Below the pieces are notes generated by a model. The model worked only from the letters and a program-made list of their open reading frames with translations. It searched no databases and was not told the DNA's origin. DNA of 64,000 nucleotides from AP-15 sp963775875. Its GTDB lineage: Bacteria; Pseudomonadota; Alphaproteobacteria; ATCC43930; CGMCC-115725. Made by a program: the position numbers and the translations under genes. Each line of letters opens with the position of its first letter. Position 1 is the stretch's first letter. Positions 43,246 through 52,076 of this stretch are shown here, piece by piece. The stretch lies in contig CAVZKP010000001.1 in NCBI GenBank assembly GCA_963775875.1, positions 1 to 64,000 of the forward strand, written 5' to 3'.

Positions 43246-44754
43246 TTATCTCCATATGGGCTTGCCCGATCCGGGCAGCCCGTAGCTGGTCCATTTGCTC
43301 GTCACTGCGGCGACGACCTCCTCGGCCATGCGGATCGGCCGGCCCCATTCGCGCCGCGTCTCCGGTGGCAATTTGCCGGTCGCGTCGAGGCCGATCTTGC
43401 CGCCGAGACCCGATTCGGGCGAAGCGAAGTCGAGGTAGTCGATTGGGGTGTTGTCGACGAGGGTCACATCGCGCACCGGGTCCATGCGGGTCGAGATCGC
43501 CCACATCACGTCCTTCCAGTTGCGCGCATCGATGTCGTCATCGACGATAATAACAAATTTTGTATACATGAACTGGCGCAGAAACGACCAGATCCCCATC
43601 ATCACCCGCTTGGCGTGGCCGGGATAGGCCTTCCTGATCGCCACCACCGCGATGCGGTAGGAACAGCCTTCGGGCGGCAGCCAGAAATCGACGATCTCGG
43701 GGAATTGCTGCTGCAACAGCGGAATGAACACCTCGTTCAAGGCCTCGCCGAGGATCGACGGCTCGTCCGGTGGACGGCCGGTAAAGGTCGACAGATAGAT
43801 CGGGCGGTGCCGCATCGTGATCGCCGACAGCCGAAACACCGGGAAGCGCTCGACCGAATTGTAATAGCCGGTATGGTCGCCGTAGGGGCCTTCATCGCCG
43901 TATTCGTCGAGCGAAACATGGCCTTCGAGCACGATTTCGGCCTGCGCCGGCACCTTCAACGGCACGGTCTGGCAATCGACCAGCTCGACTTTGCGGCCGC
44001 GCAGCAACCCGGCGAACTGGTATTCCGACAACGTGTCGGGCACCGGGGTCACCGCGGCGAGGATGGTGCCCGGATCGGCGCCGATCACCGCCGCCGCCGG
44101 CAGCGGCTCTCGACGTTCGGCGCGCCAGCGCTGGTGATGCTGCGCCCCGCCGCGATGCTTGAGCCAGCGCATCAGGGTGGTGTCGCGGCCGGTGACCTGC
44201 ATGCGGTAGATGCCGAGGTTGAAGCCGTCTTCGCGGCGCTCGCCCGGGCCCTTGGTCACCACCAGCGGCCAGGTAATCAACGGCGCCGGCTCGCCCGGCC
44301 AGCAGGTCTGCACCGGCAATCCGGCGAGGTCGATCTCGCTCCCGCGCAAGACGATTTCCTGGCAGGGCGCCGAGCCCACAGTGCGCGGGCGCATCGCCAT
44401 GACCGTACGCAGCAACGGTAACAGGTCGAGCGCCTCGCGCCAGCCGCCGGGTGGCTCGGGCTGCTTCAGAAAGGCCAGGGTCCGGCCGATCTCGCGCAAC
44501 TGGCCGGGTTCGCGGTCCATGCCCCAGGCGACCCGCTCGATGGTTCCGAACAGATTGACCAGGACCGGCATAGGGTAATTGCCGCCACCGTTGCGGACCA
44601 CGTTCTCGAACAACACCGCCGGCCCGCCCTCGGCCAACAGCCGGGTCTGGATCTCAGTCATTTCCAGATCGGGCGACACCGGAGCCTTGACCCGCGCCAA
44701 CCGACCGCTGGTTTCGAGCCGGTCGATAAACTCGCGCAGGCTGGAATAGGGCAT
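43246..44754 (-). CDS. ubiD: UbiD family decarboxylase
   Basis: A 502-residue prenyl-FMN-dependent decarboxylase starting MPYSSLREFIDRLETSGRL. The cofactor-binding segment is DGFNLGIYRMQVTGRD, and the catalytic Glu region is LDEYGDEGPYGDHTGYYNS with a nearby Arg. In ubiquinone synthesis UbiD removes the carboxyl group from 3-polyprenyl-4-hydroxybenzoate, the product of UbiA. ubiA lies two genes upstream on the same strand, which supports that role. The prenyl-FMN synthase UbiX is not in the window. Confidence 0.93.
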   Translation of the reverse strand: MPYSSLREFIDRLETSGRLARVKAPVSPDLEMTEIQTRLLAEGGPAVLFENVVRNGGGNYPMPVLVNLFGTIERVAWGMDREPGQLREIGRTLAFLKQPEPPGGWREALDLLPLLRTVMAMRPRTVGSAPCQEIVLRGSEIDLAGLPVQTCWPGEPAPLITWPLVVTKGPGERREDGFNLGIYRMQVTGRDTTLMRWLKHRGGAQHHQRWRAERREPLPAAAVIGADPGTILAAVTPVPDTLSEYQFAGLLRGRKVELVDCQTVPLKVPAQAEIVLEGHVSLDEYGDEGPYGDHTGYYNSVERFPVFRLSAITMRHRPIYLSTFTGRPPDEPSILGEALNEVFIPLLQQQFPEIVDFWLPPEGCSYRIAVVAIRKAYPGHAKRVMMGIWSFLRQFMYTKFVIIVDDDIDARNWKDVMWAISTRMDPVRDVTLVDNTPIDYLDFASPESGLGGKIGLDATGKLPPETRREWGRPIRMAEEVVAAVTSKWTSYGLPGSGKPIWR

Positions 44755-44795
44755 GCCGGCTATATGGGAACAGCGACCGCGCTTGGCGAGCGGGG

Positions 44796-45443
44796 TCAGG
44801 CCGGCAGCACCTGCCACACGACGCCGTCGCGCGTATCGCGATCCTCAAGCTCGCGGCTCGTCGGCACGGTGTAGCGGGCGAGTTCGCGCAACCCCTCGGC
44901 CGGCAGATAGGCGCGGCCGGGGTCGCCGAGCAGAACGGGACAGCCGCCGCCGGCGAGGTTGCGCAGCCAGGATATCGTGCGATCCGCCATTTCCTGCTCG
45001 TAGCAGACATCGCCCGCGGTGACGATTTGCCAGCGTCGATCTGCGACGCCGATCAGATCGGCGGTCGTCACCTGCACAGCGACATCGTTCAGCGCGGCGT
45101 TGGCGGCGATCGCGGCGGCGGCGAAATGATCGATCTCGGCGGCGAGCACCGGGCTCGCGCCAGCCATGGCGGCGGCGATCGCGACCAGGCCGGAACCGGA
45201 AGCGAAATCGAGCACGAAGCGACCTGCGACCACCTGCGGCTGATCGAGCAGGTAGCGGGCCAACGCCTGGCCGCCGGCCCAGGCAAAGGCCCAGAACGGC
45301 GGCGGCACGGCGCCGCGCGCCAGGCTGTCTTCGCTCGCCTGCCAGATCGGGGTGATTTCGGTCGCCAGATGGAGGCGGATTTCCGGCGTGAGCGGCGGCG
45401 CGGCGATCGCGGTATTGCGGCGGATGAACAGGGTGGGGTCCAC
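44796..45443 (-). CDS. Class I SAM methyltransferase, ETFB lysine methyltransferase-like
   Basis: The 215-residue protein reads MDPTLFIRRNTAIAAPPLTP. The Rossmann motif is VLDFASGSGLVAIAAAMAGA, with acidic AAEIDHFAAAAI and the post-motif II segment AGDVCYEQEMADR. The motif LLGDPGRAYLP resembles the D-P-x-Y type site of methyltransferase family 16, and the protein looks like bacterial METTL20 homologues that methylate electron-transfer flavoprotein beta. This target is inferred from resemblance. It sits between ubiA (8-bp gap) and ubiD. Confidence 0.75.
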   Translation of the reverse strand: MDPTLFIRRNTAIAAPPLTPEIRLHLATEITPIWQASEDSLARGAVPPPFWAFAWAGGQALARYLLDQPQVVAGRFVLDFASGSGLVAIAAAMAGASPVLAAEIDHFAAAAIAANAALNDVAVQVTTADLIGVADRRWQIVTAGDVCYEQEMADRTISWLRNLAGGGCPVLLGDPGRAYLPAEGLRELARYTVPTSRELEDRDTRDGVVWQVLPA

Positions 45444-45451
45444 AGCGCCGT

Positions 45452-46465
45452 TCAGAGCACGTGGCCGGCGACGATCCCGGCCAGCACCAGCCAGCCGACC
45501 GCGCGGTTTGAACGGAATTTAGCGAGGCAATCGGCTGGCTGATCGATATCGACCCGGATGGCCTGCCAGCAGAGCTGCAATGCCGCGGCGGCGAGCCCGG
45601 CCCAGAACCAGCCGCCGAGCCCGGCGGTCCGGGCCGCCATGCCCCACAGCAGCACCGCGGCGGCATAGAAGACAAAGAGCCACGGCCGGGTATGCTCGCC
45701 AAGCACCAAGGCCGAGGATTTGACCCCGATCAGCGCGTCGTCCGCCTTGTCCTGATGGGCGTAGATCGTATCATAGCCGATCGTCCAGAACACCCCGCCG
45801 AGGTAGAGCAACAACGCCGGCCGTCCGATTGCGCCGACGACCGCGGTCCAGCCGATCAGCGCGCCCCAGTTGAAATTGAGGCCGAGAAACACCTGCGGCC
45901 AATAGGTGATCCGCTTCATGAACGGATAAGTGCCGATCAGTCCGAGGACGGCGATGCCGAGCAGAATGCTGGCGCGGTTCAGGCTGAGCAGCACCGTGGC
46001 GCCCAGCGCCAATTGCAGCAGCAGAAACGCCACCGCCCGGGGGACGCTGACCGCGCCGCTCGGCAACGGCCGCAGCCGGGTGCGCGCCACCTTTGCGTCG
46101 TAGTGGCGGTCGGCGATGTCGTTCAAGGTGCAGCCGGCACCGCGCATGACGATAGCGCCGAGCGCGAACAGCGCCAGCAATGTCGGGTGTGGCCAGTGTG
46201 GCGAGGCGAGCGCGATCCCCCACCATCCGGGAAACAGCAGCAGCCAGGTTCCGATCGGGCGGTCGAGCCGGGCGAGGCGGGCGTAGGGCCGGATCCGCAG
46301 CGGCAGCCGGCGCCCGACCCAGTCGCCGCGATCGATATCGCTCGGATCGGTCCGCGTCGCTCGCCACTCACCCTCGCCCACTCCCCGCCCGCGGGAAGAA
46401 GGAGGGACCGGCCTAGCCGGAGGGTGAGGGGCGATGCCGGCGCCCGACTTGTTTTCCGCCGTCAT
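45452..46465 (-). CDS. ubiA: 4-hydroxybenzoate polyprenyltransferase
   Basis: UbiA attaches the polyprenyl tail to 4-hydroxybenzoate in the membrane. The Asp-rich sites are GCTLNDIADRHYDAKVAR (about residues 111-128) and TIGYDTIYAHQDKADDALIG (about 230-249). The substrate-facing block is LDRPIGTWLLLFPGWW, with about eight helices. The protein is 337 residues, longer than usual because the N-terminus carries about 45 extra residues, partly encoded by a palindromic repeat (46367-46428). Family-like sequence begins near DIDRGDWVGRRLPLRIRPYA. Divergent from rsmE with a 64-bp gap. Confidence 0.94.
   Translation of the reverse strand: MTAENKSGAGIAPHPPARPVPPSSRGRGVGEGEWRATRTDPSDIDRGDWVGRRLPLRIRPYARLARLDRPIGTWLLLFPGWWGIALASPHWPHPTLLALFALGAIVMRGAGCTLNDIADRHYDAKVARTRLRPLPSGAVSVPRAVAFLLLQLALGATVLLSLNRASILLGIAVLGLIGTYPFMKRITYWPQVFLGLNFNWGALIGWTAVVGAIGRPALLLYLGGVFWTIGYDTIYAHQDKADDALIGVKSSALVLGEHTRPWLFVFYAAAVLLWGMAARTAGLGGWFWAGLAAAALQLCWQAIRVDIDQPADCLAKFRSNRAVGWLVLAGIVAGHVL
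46367..46428. repeat. 62-bp palindromic element read in frame inside ubiA
   Basis: CTCACCCTC (46367-46375) and GAGGGTGAG (46420-46428) are exact inverted repeats. They bracket a GC-rich centre containing CCCGCCCGCGGG and GGCCGGTCC-like arms (on the ubiA strand). Such GC-rich dyads are a common type of dispersed small repeat in proteobacteria. Here it adds roughly 20 residues (PPARPVPPSSRGRGVGEGE) to the UbiA N-terminus without breaking the frame. Confidence 0.65.
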
Positions 46466-46529
46466 GAGCTAATCTTGACGGCACAACCGGCTGGGCTCAA
46501 GTCGCGGCCCAAGCCAAGGGGAGCGTGCC

Positions 46530-47282
46530 ATGAGCGTACCCGGCGCAACCCGCGTCTACATCGCCGGGATGCTGAGGCCCGGCGTCGCGCTGGAGCTCGC
46601 GCCGGGGCAGGCCCATCACCTGCGCACGGTGCTGCGGCTCGGGGCGGGCGCCGCGGTCGTGGCGTTCAACGCGACGGATGGCGAATGGCTCTGCCATATC
46701 ACCGAAATCGGCCGGGACCGGGTGGTGGTACTGGCGGTCGAGCGCCGGATCCGGCCGGTGGAAACCGAGCCGGATCTGTGGCTCTTGTTCGCACCGATCA
46801 AGCGGGCGCGCCTCGACTGGCTGGTCGAAAAGGCGACCGAACTCGGGGTGGGGGCGTTGATGCCGGTATGGACTCGGCGAACCCAGATCGAGCGTCTCAA
46901 TCTCGACCGGCTGCGTGCGCACGCCATCGCCGCCGCCGAGCAGAGCGAGCGACTTTCGGTGCCGCAATTGCACGAACCGCAGGCGCTCGATCGCCTGCTC
47001 GACGGCTGGCCCGACGAACGGCGTCTGATTGTCTGCGACGAGACCGGCAACGGCTCCCCGATCGCCGAGGAAGCGGCGCGGCTCGGCCATGGGCCGGTGG
47101 CGCTGCTGATCGGCCCCGAGGGCGGCTTTGCCGACACGGAGCTTGATTATCTGGGCAAACTCTCCTTTGTTACCCGCGTCGGGCTCGGGCCCCGCGTGCT
47201 TCGCGCCGATACGGCGGCACTGGCGGCTTTGGCGGTGCTCCAGGCGGTCGCCGGCGATTGGCGCCGTGCGCGCATTTGGTGA
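46530..47282 (+). CDS. rsmE: 16S rRNA (uracil-1498-N3)-methyltransferase
   Basis: The 250-residue SPOUT methyltransferase starts MSVPGATRVYIAGMLRPG. It has an N-terminal PUA-like domain (GQAHHLRTVLRLGAGAAVVA) and a C-terminal trefoil knot with ALLIGPEGGFADTELDYL and LGPRVLRADTAALAAL (SAM-binding). WLLFAPIKRARLDWLVEKAT is characteristic. It methylates U1498 of 16S rRNA at N3. The gshA start lies 71 bp downstream, the common alphaproteobacterial pairing. Confidence 0.95.
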   Translation: MSVPGATRVYIAGMLRPGVALELAPGQAHHLRTVLRLGAGAAVVAFNATDGEWLCHITEIGRDRVVVLAVERRIRPVETEPDLWLLFAPIKRARLDWLVEKATELGVGALMPVWTRRTQIERLNLDRLRAHAIAAAEQSERLSVPQLHEPQALDRLLDGWPDERRLIVCDETGNGSPIAEEAARLGHGPVALLIGPEGGFADTELDYLGKLSFVTRVGLGPRVLRADTAALAALAVLQAVAGDWRRARIW

Positions 47283-47353
47283 TCGTGCGGACGCCCGACA
47301 CAACCGAGACTACCGACCCTTCCGGCCCATCTTTCCAGGGAGTTCCGCCGAGG

Positions 47354-48721
47354 ATGACGACCACGCCGAGCACGCCGGGAGAACCGATCGCCGACCAACG
47401 ACAGCTCGTCGAATACCTCGCTTCCGGATCGAAGCCGCCCGCTGAATGGCGGGTTGGGACCGAGCACGAGAAATTCGTCTTCCGCCGCACCGATCTGCGC
47501 CGGGTGCCCTATGAGGGACCAGACGGGATCGCTGCTTTGCTGCAAGGGATGACCCGGTTCGGCTGGAAGCCGGTAATCGAAAACGGCAACACCATCGCGC
47601 TGTCGAACGATGCGCGATGTTCGATCACCCTCGAACCCGGCGGCCAATTCGAACTGAGCGGCGCGCCGCTCGAAACCGTGCATCAGACCTGCGACGAGGT
47701 GCATGAGCATCTGCGCCAGGTGCGCGAGGTCTGCGACGAACTCGGGCTCGGCATGTTCGGGCTTGGCTTCGATCCGAAATGGCGCCGCGAGGACATCCCG
47801 TGGATGCCGAAACAGCGCTACCGCATCATGCGTGACTACATGCCGAAGAAGGGGCATCTCGGTCTCGACATGATGCTGCGCACCTGCACGGTGCAGACCA
47901 ACCTCGACTACCAGTCCGAAGCCGACATGGTCAAAAAGTTCCGAGTTAGCCTGGCGTTGCAGCCGGTGGCGGTGGCGCTGTTCGCCAATTCGCCCTTTGT
48001 CGAGGGCAAGCCCTCGGGACTGTTGAGCCAGCGCAGCTTCATCTGGACCGACACCGACCCCGACCGCTGCGGCACCTTGCCGTTTGTGTTCGAAACGGGA
48101 TTCGGGTTCGAGCGTTATGTCGATTACATGCTCGACGTGCCGATGTACTTCGTCTACCGCGACGGCCGCTATATCGATGCGAGCGGCCAGTCGTTCCGCG
48201 ATTTCCTCGTCGGCAGGCTGCCGGCATTGCCGGGCGAAATCCCGCGGCTCGGCGACTGGATCGACCATCTGACGACGGCCTTCCCCGAGGTCCGGCTCAA
48301 GACCTTTCTCGAAATGCGCGGCGCCGATGGCGGCCCGTGGCGGCGGCTGTGCGCATTGCCGGCCCTATGGGTCGGAATTCTCTATGATCAGACGGCGCTC
48401 AACGCGGCGCACGATCTGATCTCCGACTGGACCGCCGAGGAACGCGAGGCGATGCGCCGCGACGTGCCGCGGCTGGCGCTGGCGACGCCATTGCGCACCC
48501 GCACCCTGCGCGACGTGGCGCTCGAAATGCTCGACATCGCCCGCGAAGGGTTGCATCGCCGCGCCCGGCGCAGCGCCTGCGGCGATGACGAGACCCATTT
48601 TCTCGATCCCTTATTCGCGATCGCCGGCTCCGGCCGCACCCCGGCCGAGGAGTTGCTCGAAGATTTCCGCACCCGCTGGCACGGCGACATCGACCCGGTC
48701 TTTACCGATTACGCGTATTAG
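47354..48721 (+). CDS. gshA: Glutamate--cysteine ligase (class II/plant type)
   Basis: GshA makes gamma-glutamylcysteine, the first step of glutathione synthesis. The 455-residue protein starts MTTTPSTPGEPIADQRQLVE. Its ATG is preceded by GCCGAGG. Class II motifs: RVGTEHEKFVFRR, IENGNTIALSNDARCSITLE (quoted in part), PGGQFELSGAPLETVHQTCD, LDMMLRTCTVQTNLDY and FLEMRGADGGPWRRLCALPA. Plant enzymes of this class are redox-regulated by disulfides; whether this applies here is unknown. An N-terminal extension of the frame to 47258 overlaps rsmE and is discarded. Confidence 0.95.
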   Translation: MTTTPSTPGEPIADQRQLVEYLASGSKPPAEWRVGTEHEKFVFRRTDLRRVPYEGPDGIAALLQGMTRFGWKPVIENGNTIALSNDARCSITLEPGGQFELSGAPLETVHQTCDEVHEHLRQVREVCDELGLGMFGLGFDPKWRREDIPWMPKQRYRIMRDYMPKKGHLGLDMMLRTCTVQTNLDYQSEADMVKKFRVSLALQPVAVALFANSPFVEGKPSGLLSQRSFIWTDTDPDRCGTLPFVFETGFGFERYVDYMLDVPMYFVYRDGRYIDASGQSFRDFLVGRLPALPGEIPRLGDWIDHLTTAFPEVRLKTFLEMRGADGGPWRRLCALPALWVGILYDQTALNAAHDLISDWTAEEREAMRRDVPRLALATPLRTRTLRDVALEMLDIAREGLHRRARRSACGDDETHFLDPLFAIAGSGRTPAEELLEDFRTRWHGDIDPVFTDYAY

Positions 48722-48776
48722 GCGGCCAGACACGACCCGCCGCACCCCCGCATTCGAGACGATTGCCCCGCAGAAG

Positions 48777-48808
48777 GCCCGGCCGGGCAGCGCCAAGGCG
48801 GGCGTTTT
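48777..48808 (+). terminator. Possible gshA terminator
   Basis: About 55 bp after the gshA stop, GCCCG (48777-48781) can pair with CGGGC (48799-48803), followed by a TTTT run (48805-48808). The region also contains the perfect palindrome GCCCGGCCGGGC. The stem is short and the loop long, so this is a weak candidate. Confidence 0.3.
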
Positions 48809-48930
48809 CGTTCGAAGTCATGAGGAAGGCATCCGTTGCTGATGTCGCCCCATAGACGGGAGCATTTGTTAAGTAGGATTTAGAAGATCGACATTGGAAT
48901 TAGTAGACCCGGCCTCGTCTCAGGTGGGCA

Positions 48931-50359
48931 TCAACATTTTCCTTTCTCTGTTTTTAGGTCGTCTGGCGCAGTGTTTTTCCAAGAAGGCAAGGTATTGGTG
49001 ACTGCGCCGGTTCCGCCTGTAGCGTGTTTCGTTGAAACAGTAAACCGCTTGGAGCACTCCGGGTCCGGGTTACTTGGGTTCTTCGCGTCTGCCTCCGCGC
49101 CCCAGCTCCAGGTCACCATCGCCAGAGGAATCCTGGCCGTATTGGCTGGCTCGGCGGGTTGCCACAACAACCACGTCTTGAATTTATCGTCGACGTGCAC
49201 GTGCATCCCTCCTACCCCTTGGCCGGGACTGTCATCCGTTTTGAATGTTACGTCTCCCGCTGTCGAGACCTGCAGCGCGTCTATGGGATCCTTGGTATCT
49301 AACCAATACCCATCAGTTTTTCTATGGATGTCTTCGTCCTTGCTTACGTGAATGCCGTGGCAGTTCTCGTTAAGTTGAACGTACTGTAAAGTTCCCTTGC
49401 AGTCGGCACGAACATTGACAATCGCTGTGATTGTCGTGCCGTTACTCTTATGTGGTTCGCCCAACATTAATTGACAATGGCCGTCAATCTCTCTAACGCC
49501 AATTGTACCGGTGATATCCGCCTTGAGCGATTTAAATACCGGGCGGCAAGGTTGCGCCTCCGGTTTGGGTCCCTGAGGTTGCGGCTTTGGCTGCGGTTGC
49601 GGCTTGGTGCCGCCGTCTTTTTGCCGGAATAAGATCGGAGTCCCCTCGGTTTCGGCGGCACCGCGATCGTATTGGGCCACATGCGCCAACTCATGCGCCA
49701 GCAGCCGTCGCCCCTCATGCGTGTTTGACGCACACTGTCCCGCGCCAAATACAATGTCTCTCCCGACCGTGTAGGCCAGAGCGTCTACCGCCCGAGCAGA
49801 TTGGGCGGCCCGCGCACCCGTGTGAATGCGCACCGGGCGGAAGTCATGCCCTAACCGCGACTCCATGTACGCGCGCGTCGCACTCTCGATCGGTTGGCCT
49901 GCCCCTAGCATCTCGTGCACAAGATCCGTGCTATGCCCAGAAGCGAAGCTGTCGCCGAGATTGCTACTTCGTGGGCTACCATCACCGCTAGCGCGGGGTC
50001 GCTCCGGCGCAGCCGTGCGCATCACCCGGTCGGCGACGAACTCGGCTTCTTGCTCGCGATCATCTTCGGGCACACTGACCGAAAGATTTGCCCGGACGTT
50101 TTTCGACGAATCCGGAAATATCGATATCCGGCCGAAATCATATGCGAAGCGAGGACCTGCCTTGGTACCGTAGGGTACTCCAGCCCAATCAGGTTTAGCC
50201 CCAGATATCGGCAGGGAGGGATCGTGGTCTATGGTGCTTTGCACGTCCCGTATGGGCTGTCGCCAGGTGCCTTGTAGCGGGGGCAGGCAAACCCGGCTTG
50301 GCGGCGCTGGAAGATTCTTTGCGCTGGGGCTGATGTTGTTTCTGGCTAAAACAGTGCAT
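48931..50359 (-). CDS. DUF4157 (eCIS-core) metallopeptidase-like protein with unknown C-terminal domain
   Basis: The DUF4157 core (about residues 145-235) has MLGAGQPIESATRAYMESRL, FRPVRIHTGARAAQSARAVD and the HExxH zinc motif AHELAHVAQYD (222-226). Such proteins are linked to extracellular contractile injection systems as cargo or cargo-handling parts, but none is encoded here. A lysine/proline/glutamine linker follows, then about 205 residues I cannot assign, with six or so cysteines and a VGGMHVHVDDKFKTWLLWQP segment. An ideal GGAGG-N7-ATG lies at 50359, but that ATG is in frame only if one T is removed from the tttt run at 50348-50351. Composition is clearly less GC-rich than the flanks. 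Confidence 0.72.
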
Positions 50360-50647
50360 GTTTCAACCTCCTCCGCTCCGGCGTCGCGGCTAGCCGGAAT
50401 GCGAGCGGTTATAGAATGGTCGGTGAAGCCGGAAAATCCACATGCGTACGCCGAAAAGCGACAAGTGGCGATTATTTGCGATAATATGCAAGAAGAGCGC
50501 TCGCGGGTCAAGATCGGAGACGGTTCGTTGCGATATTTGCGCTTTCCTGAACTCGTCTGAGCGCGTCAAAGTCTACATTAATCATCGGCACGACCAGGTT
50601 AGGCAGCAGGGCCGCACATTCGGTCAGCCGACTCCCGCGCTCGGCCG

Positions 50648-51989
50648 CTATTCCCGTTCGAGTGCGCCACCGCCGGCCAGTTCGGCGTAGAAGTGGAACG
50701 AGTCTTTGGGGCGGCGGTCCTGCGTCTCGTAGTCGACATGGACCAGGCCGAAGCGTTTGCTGTAGCCGAGGGTCCATTCGAAATTGTCGAGCAATGACCA
50801 GACGAAATAGCCCTTGACCGGGACCCCGGCGGCGATCGCGTCCTGCACCGCGCCGAGATAGCCGCGCAGGTAGCTGATGCGCCGCTCGTCGCGGATATGC
50901 CCGTCGGCTTCGACCCGGTCGGGAAAGGCGGCGCCGTTTTCGAGGATGTAGACCGGCAGGTCGCCGCTGTAGCGCTGCTTCGCTTCGATCATGACCGCGC
51001 GAAAGGCGTCGGGCGCGATCTCCCAGCCCATCTCGGTGACCGGCGCGCCGGGCGGCGGCGGCAGGGCGCCGGCCTCGAACGGATGGCTCCGGGTCGCGGC
51101 GCACCCGCGAGCGGGTGTAGTGGTTGAAGGCGAAATAATCGAGCTTCTGCTTGATGATTTCGAGATCGCCCGCCTGCACCAGCGGCTCGACCATCTCGGC
51201 GGCGAATGGCTCGGGGTAATGCCCGAGCATCTGCGGGTCGGGAAACGCGCGGTTCCACAGCGCGTCGAGCATCTGGCAGGCGATCTCGTCTTCCTCGCGC
51301 TCGCTCGCCGGCTCGTAGGGATGGAAATTGTAGATGTTGCCGAGCAGCAGGTCGGCGCGCGCCGAGCGCATCGCCTCGACGCCCCGCCCATGCGCCAGGT
51401 TCATCACATGGATCGCGGCGAGAGCGGTGGTCCGGCCGCGGATGCCAGGAGCGTGCTCGCCGTCGCCATAGCCCTTGAGAGAGGCGCAGTTGGGCTCGTT
51501 GAAGCTCGCCCAATGCTTGACCCGGTCGCCGAGCCGCCGCACCGTCAGATGGGCGTAGTCGGCAAACCAATGCGCGGTGTCGCGGTTCTGCCAGCCGCCG
51601 CGGTCTTCGAGCGCCTGCGGCAGATCCCAATGGTAGAGGCAGATCCAGGGCTCGATCCCGGCTTCCATGATGCCGTCGACGAGTTTGTCGTAAAATTCGA
51701 GCCCCTTGAGATTGGCCGCACCGCGCCCCTCGGGCAGGATGCGCGGCCAGGAGGTCGACAGCCGGTAGGCGCCGAGGCCGAGTTCGCGCATCAACGCCAC
51801 ATCCTGCGGCCAGCGATGATAGTGATCGCAGGCAACATCGCCGGTATCGCCGCCCACGATCCGGCCCGGTAGATGGCTGAACCTGTCCCAGATGGACGGC
51901 CCGCGCCCGTCCTCCCGGACCGCACCCTCGATCTGGTAGGCTGCCGCCGAGGCGCCCCAAAGAAATCCGTCGGGAAAACTTGTCGCCAT
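50648..51989 (-). CDS. GH1 beta-glucosidase, with a +1 frameshift
   Basis: Family 1 glycosidase reading MATSFPDGFLWGASAAAYQI. The acid/base Glu is in WASFNEPNCASLKGYGDG and the nucleophile Glu in VYILENGAAFPD (the usual TENG here is LENG). The frame breaks near 51097. Removing one C from gagccatccg on the coding strand gives HPFEAGALPPPPGAPVTEMG, continuing through YFVWSLLDNFEWTLGYSKRF to 50648. The repaired length is 446 residues, normal for GH1. No signal peptide, so it would hydrolyse imported beta-glucosides in the cytosol. Located 87 bp below a secreted glycosidase on the same strand. Confidence 0.88.
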
Positions 51990-52076
51990 GTTGCCGCCTC
52001 ACCGATGCTTGGGGCGCGGCATGCATGATGCCCGACGCCCCGGCGTAATCAAGCCGACCGAGGATCTTCGGGCGGA

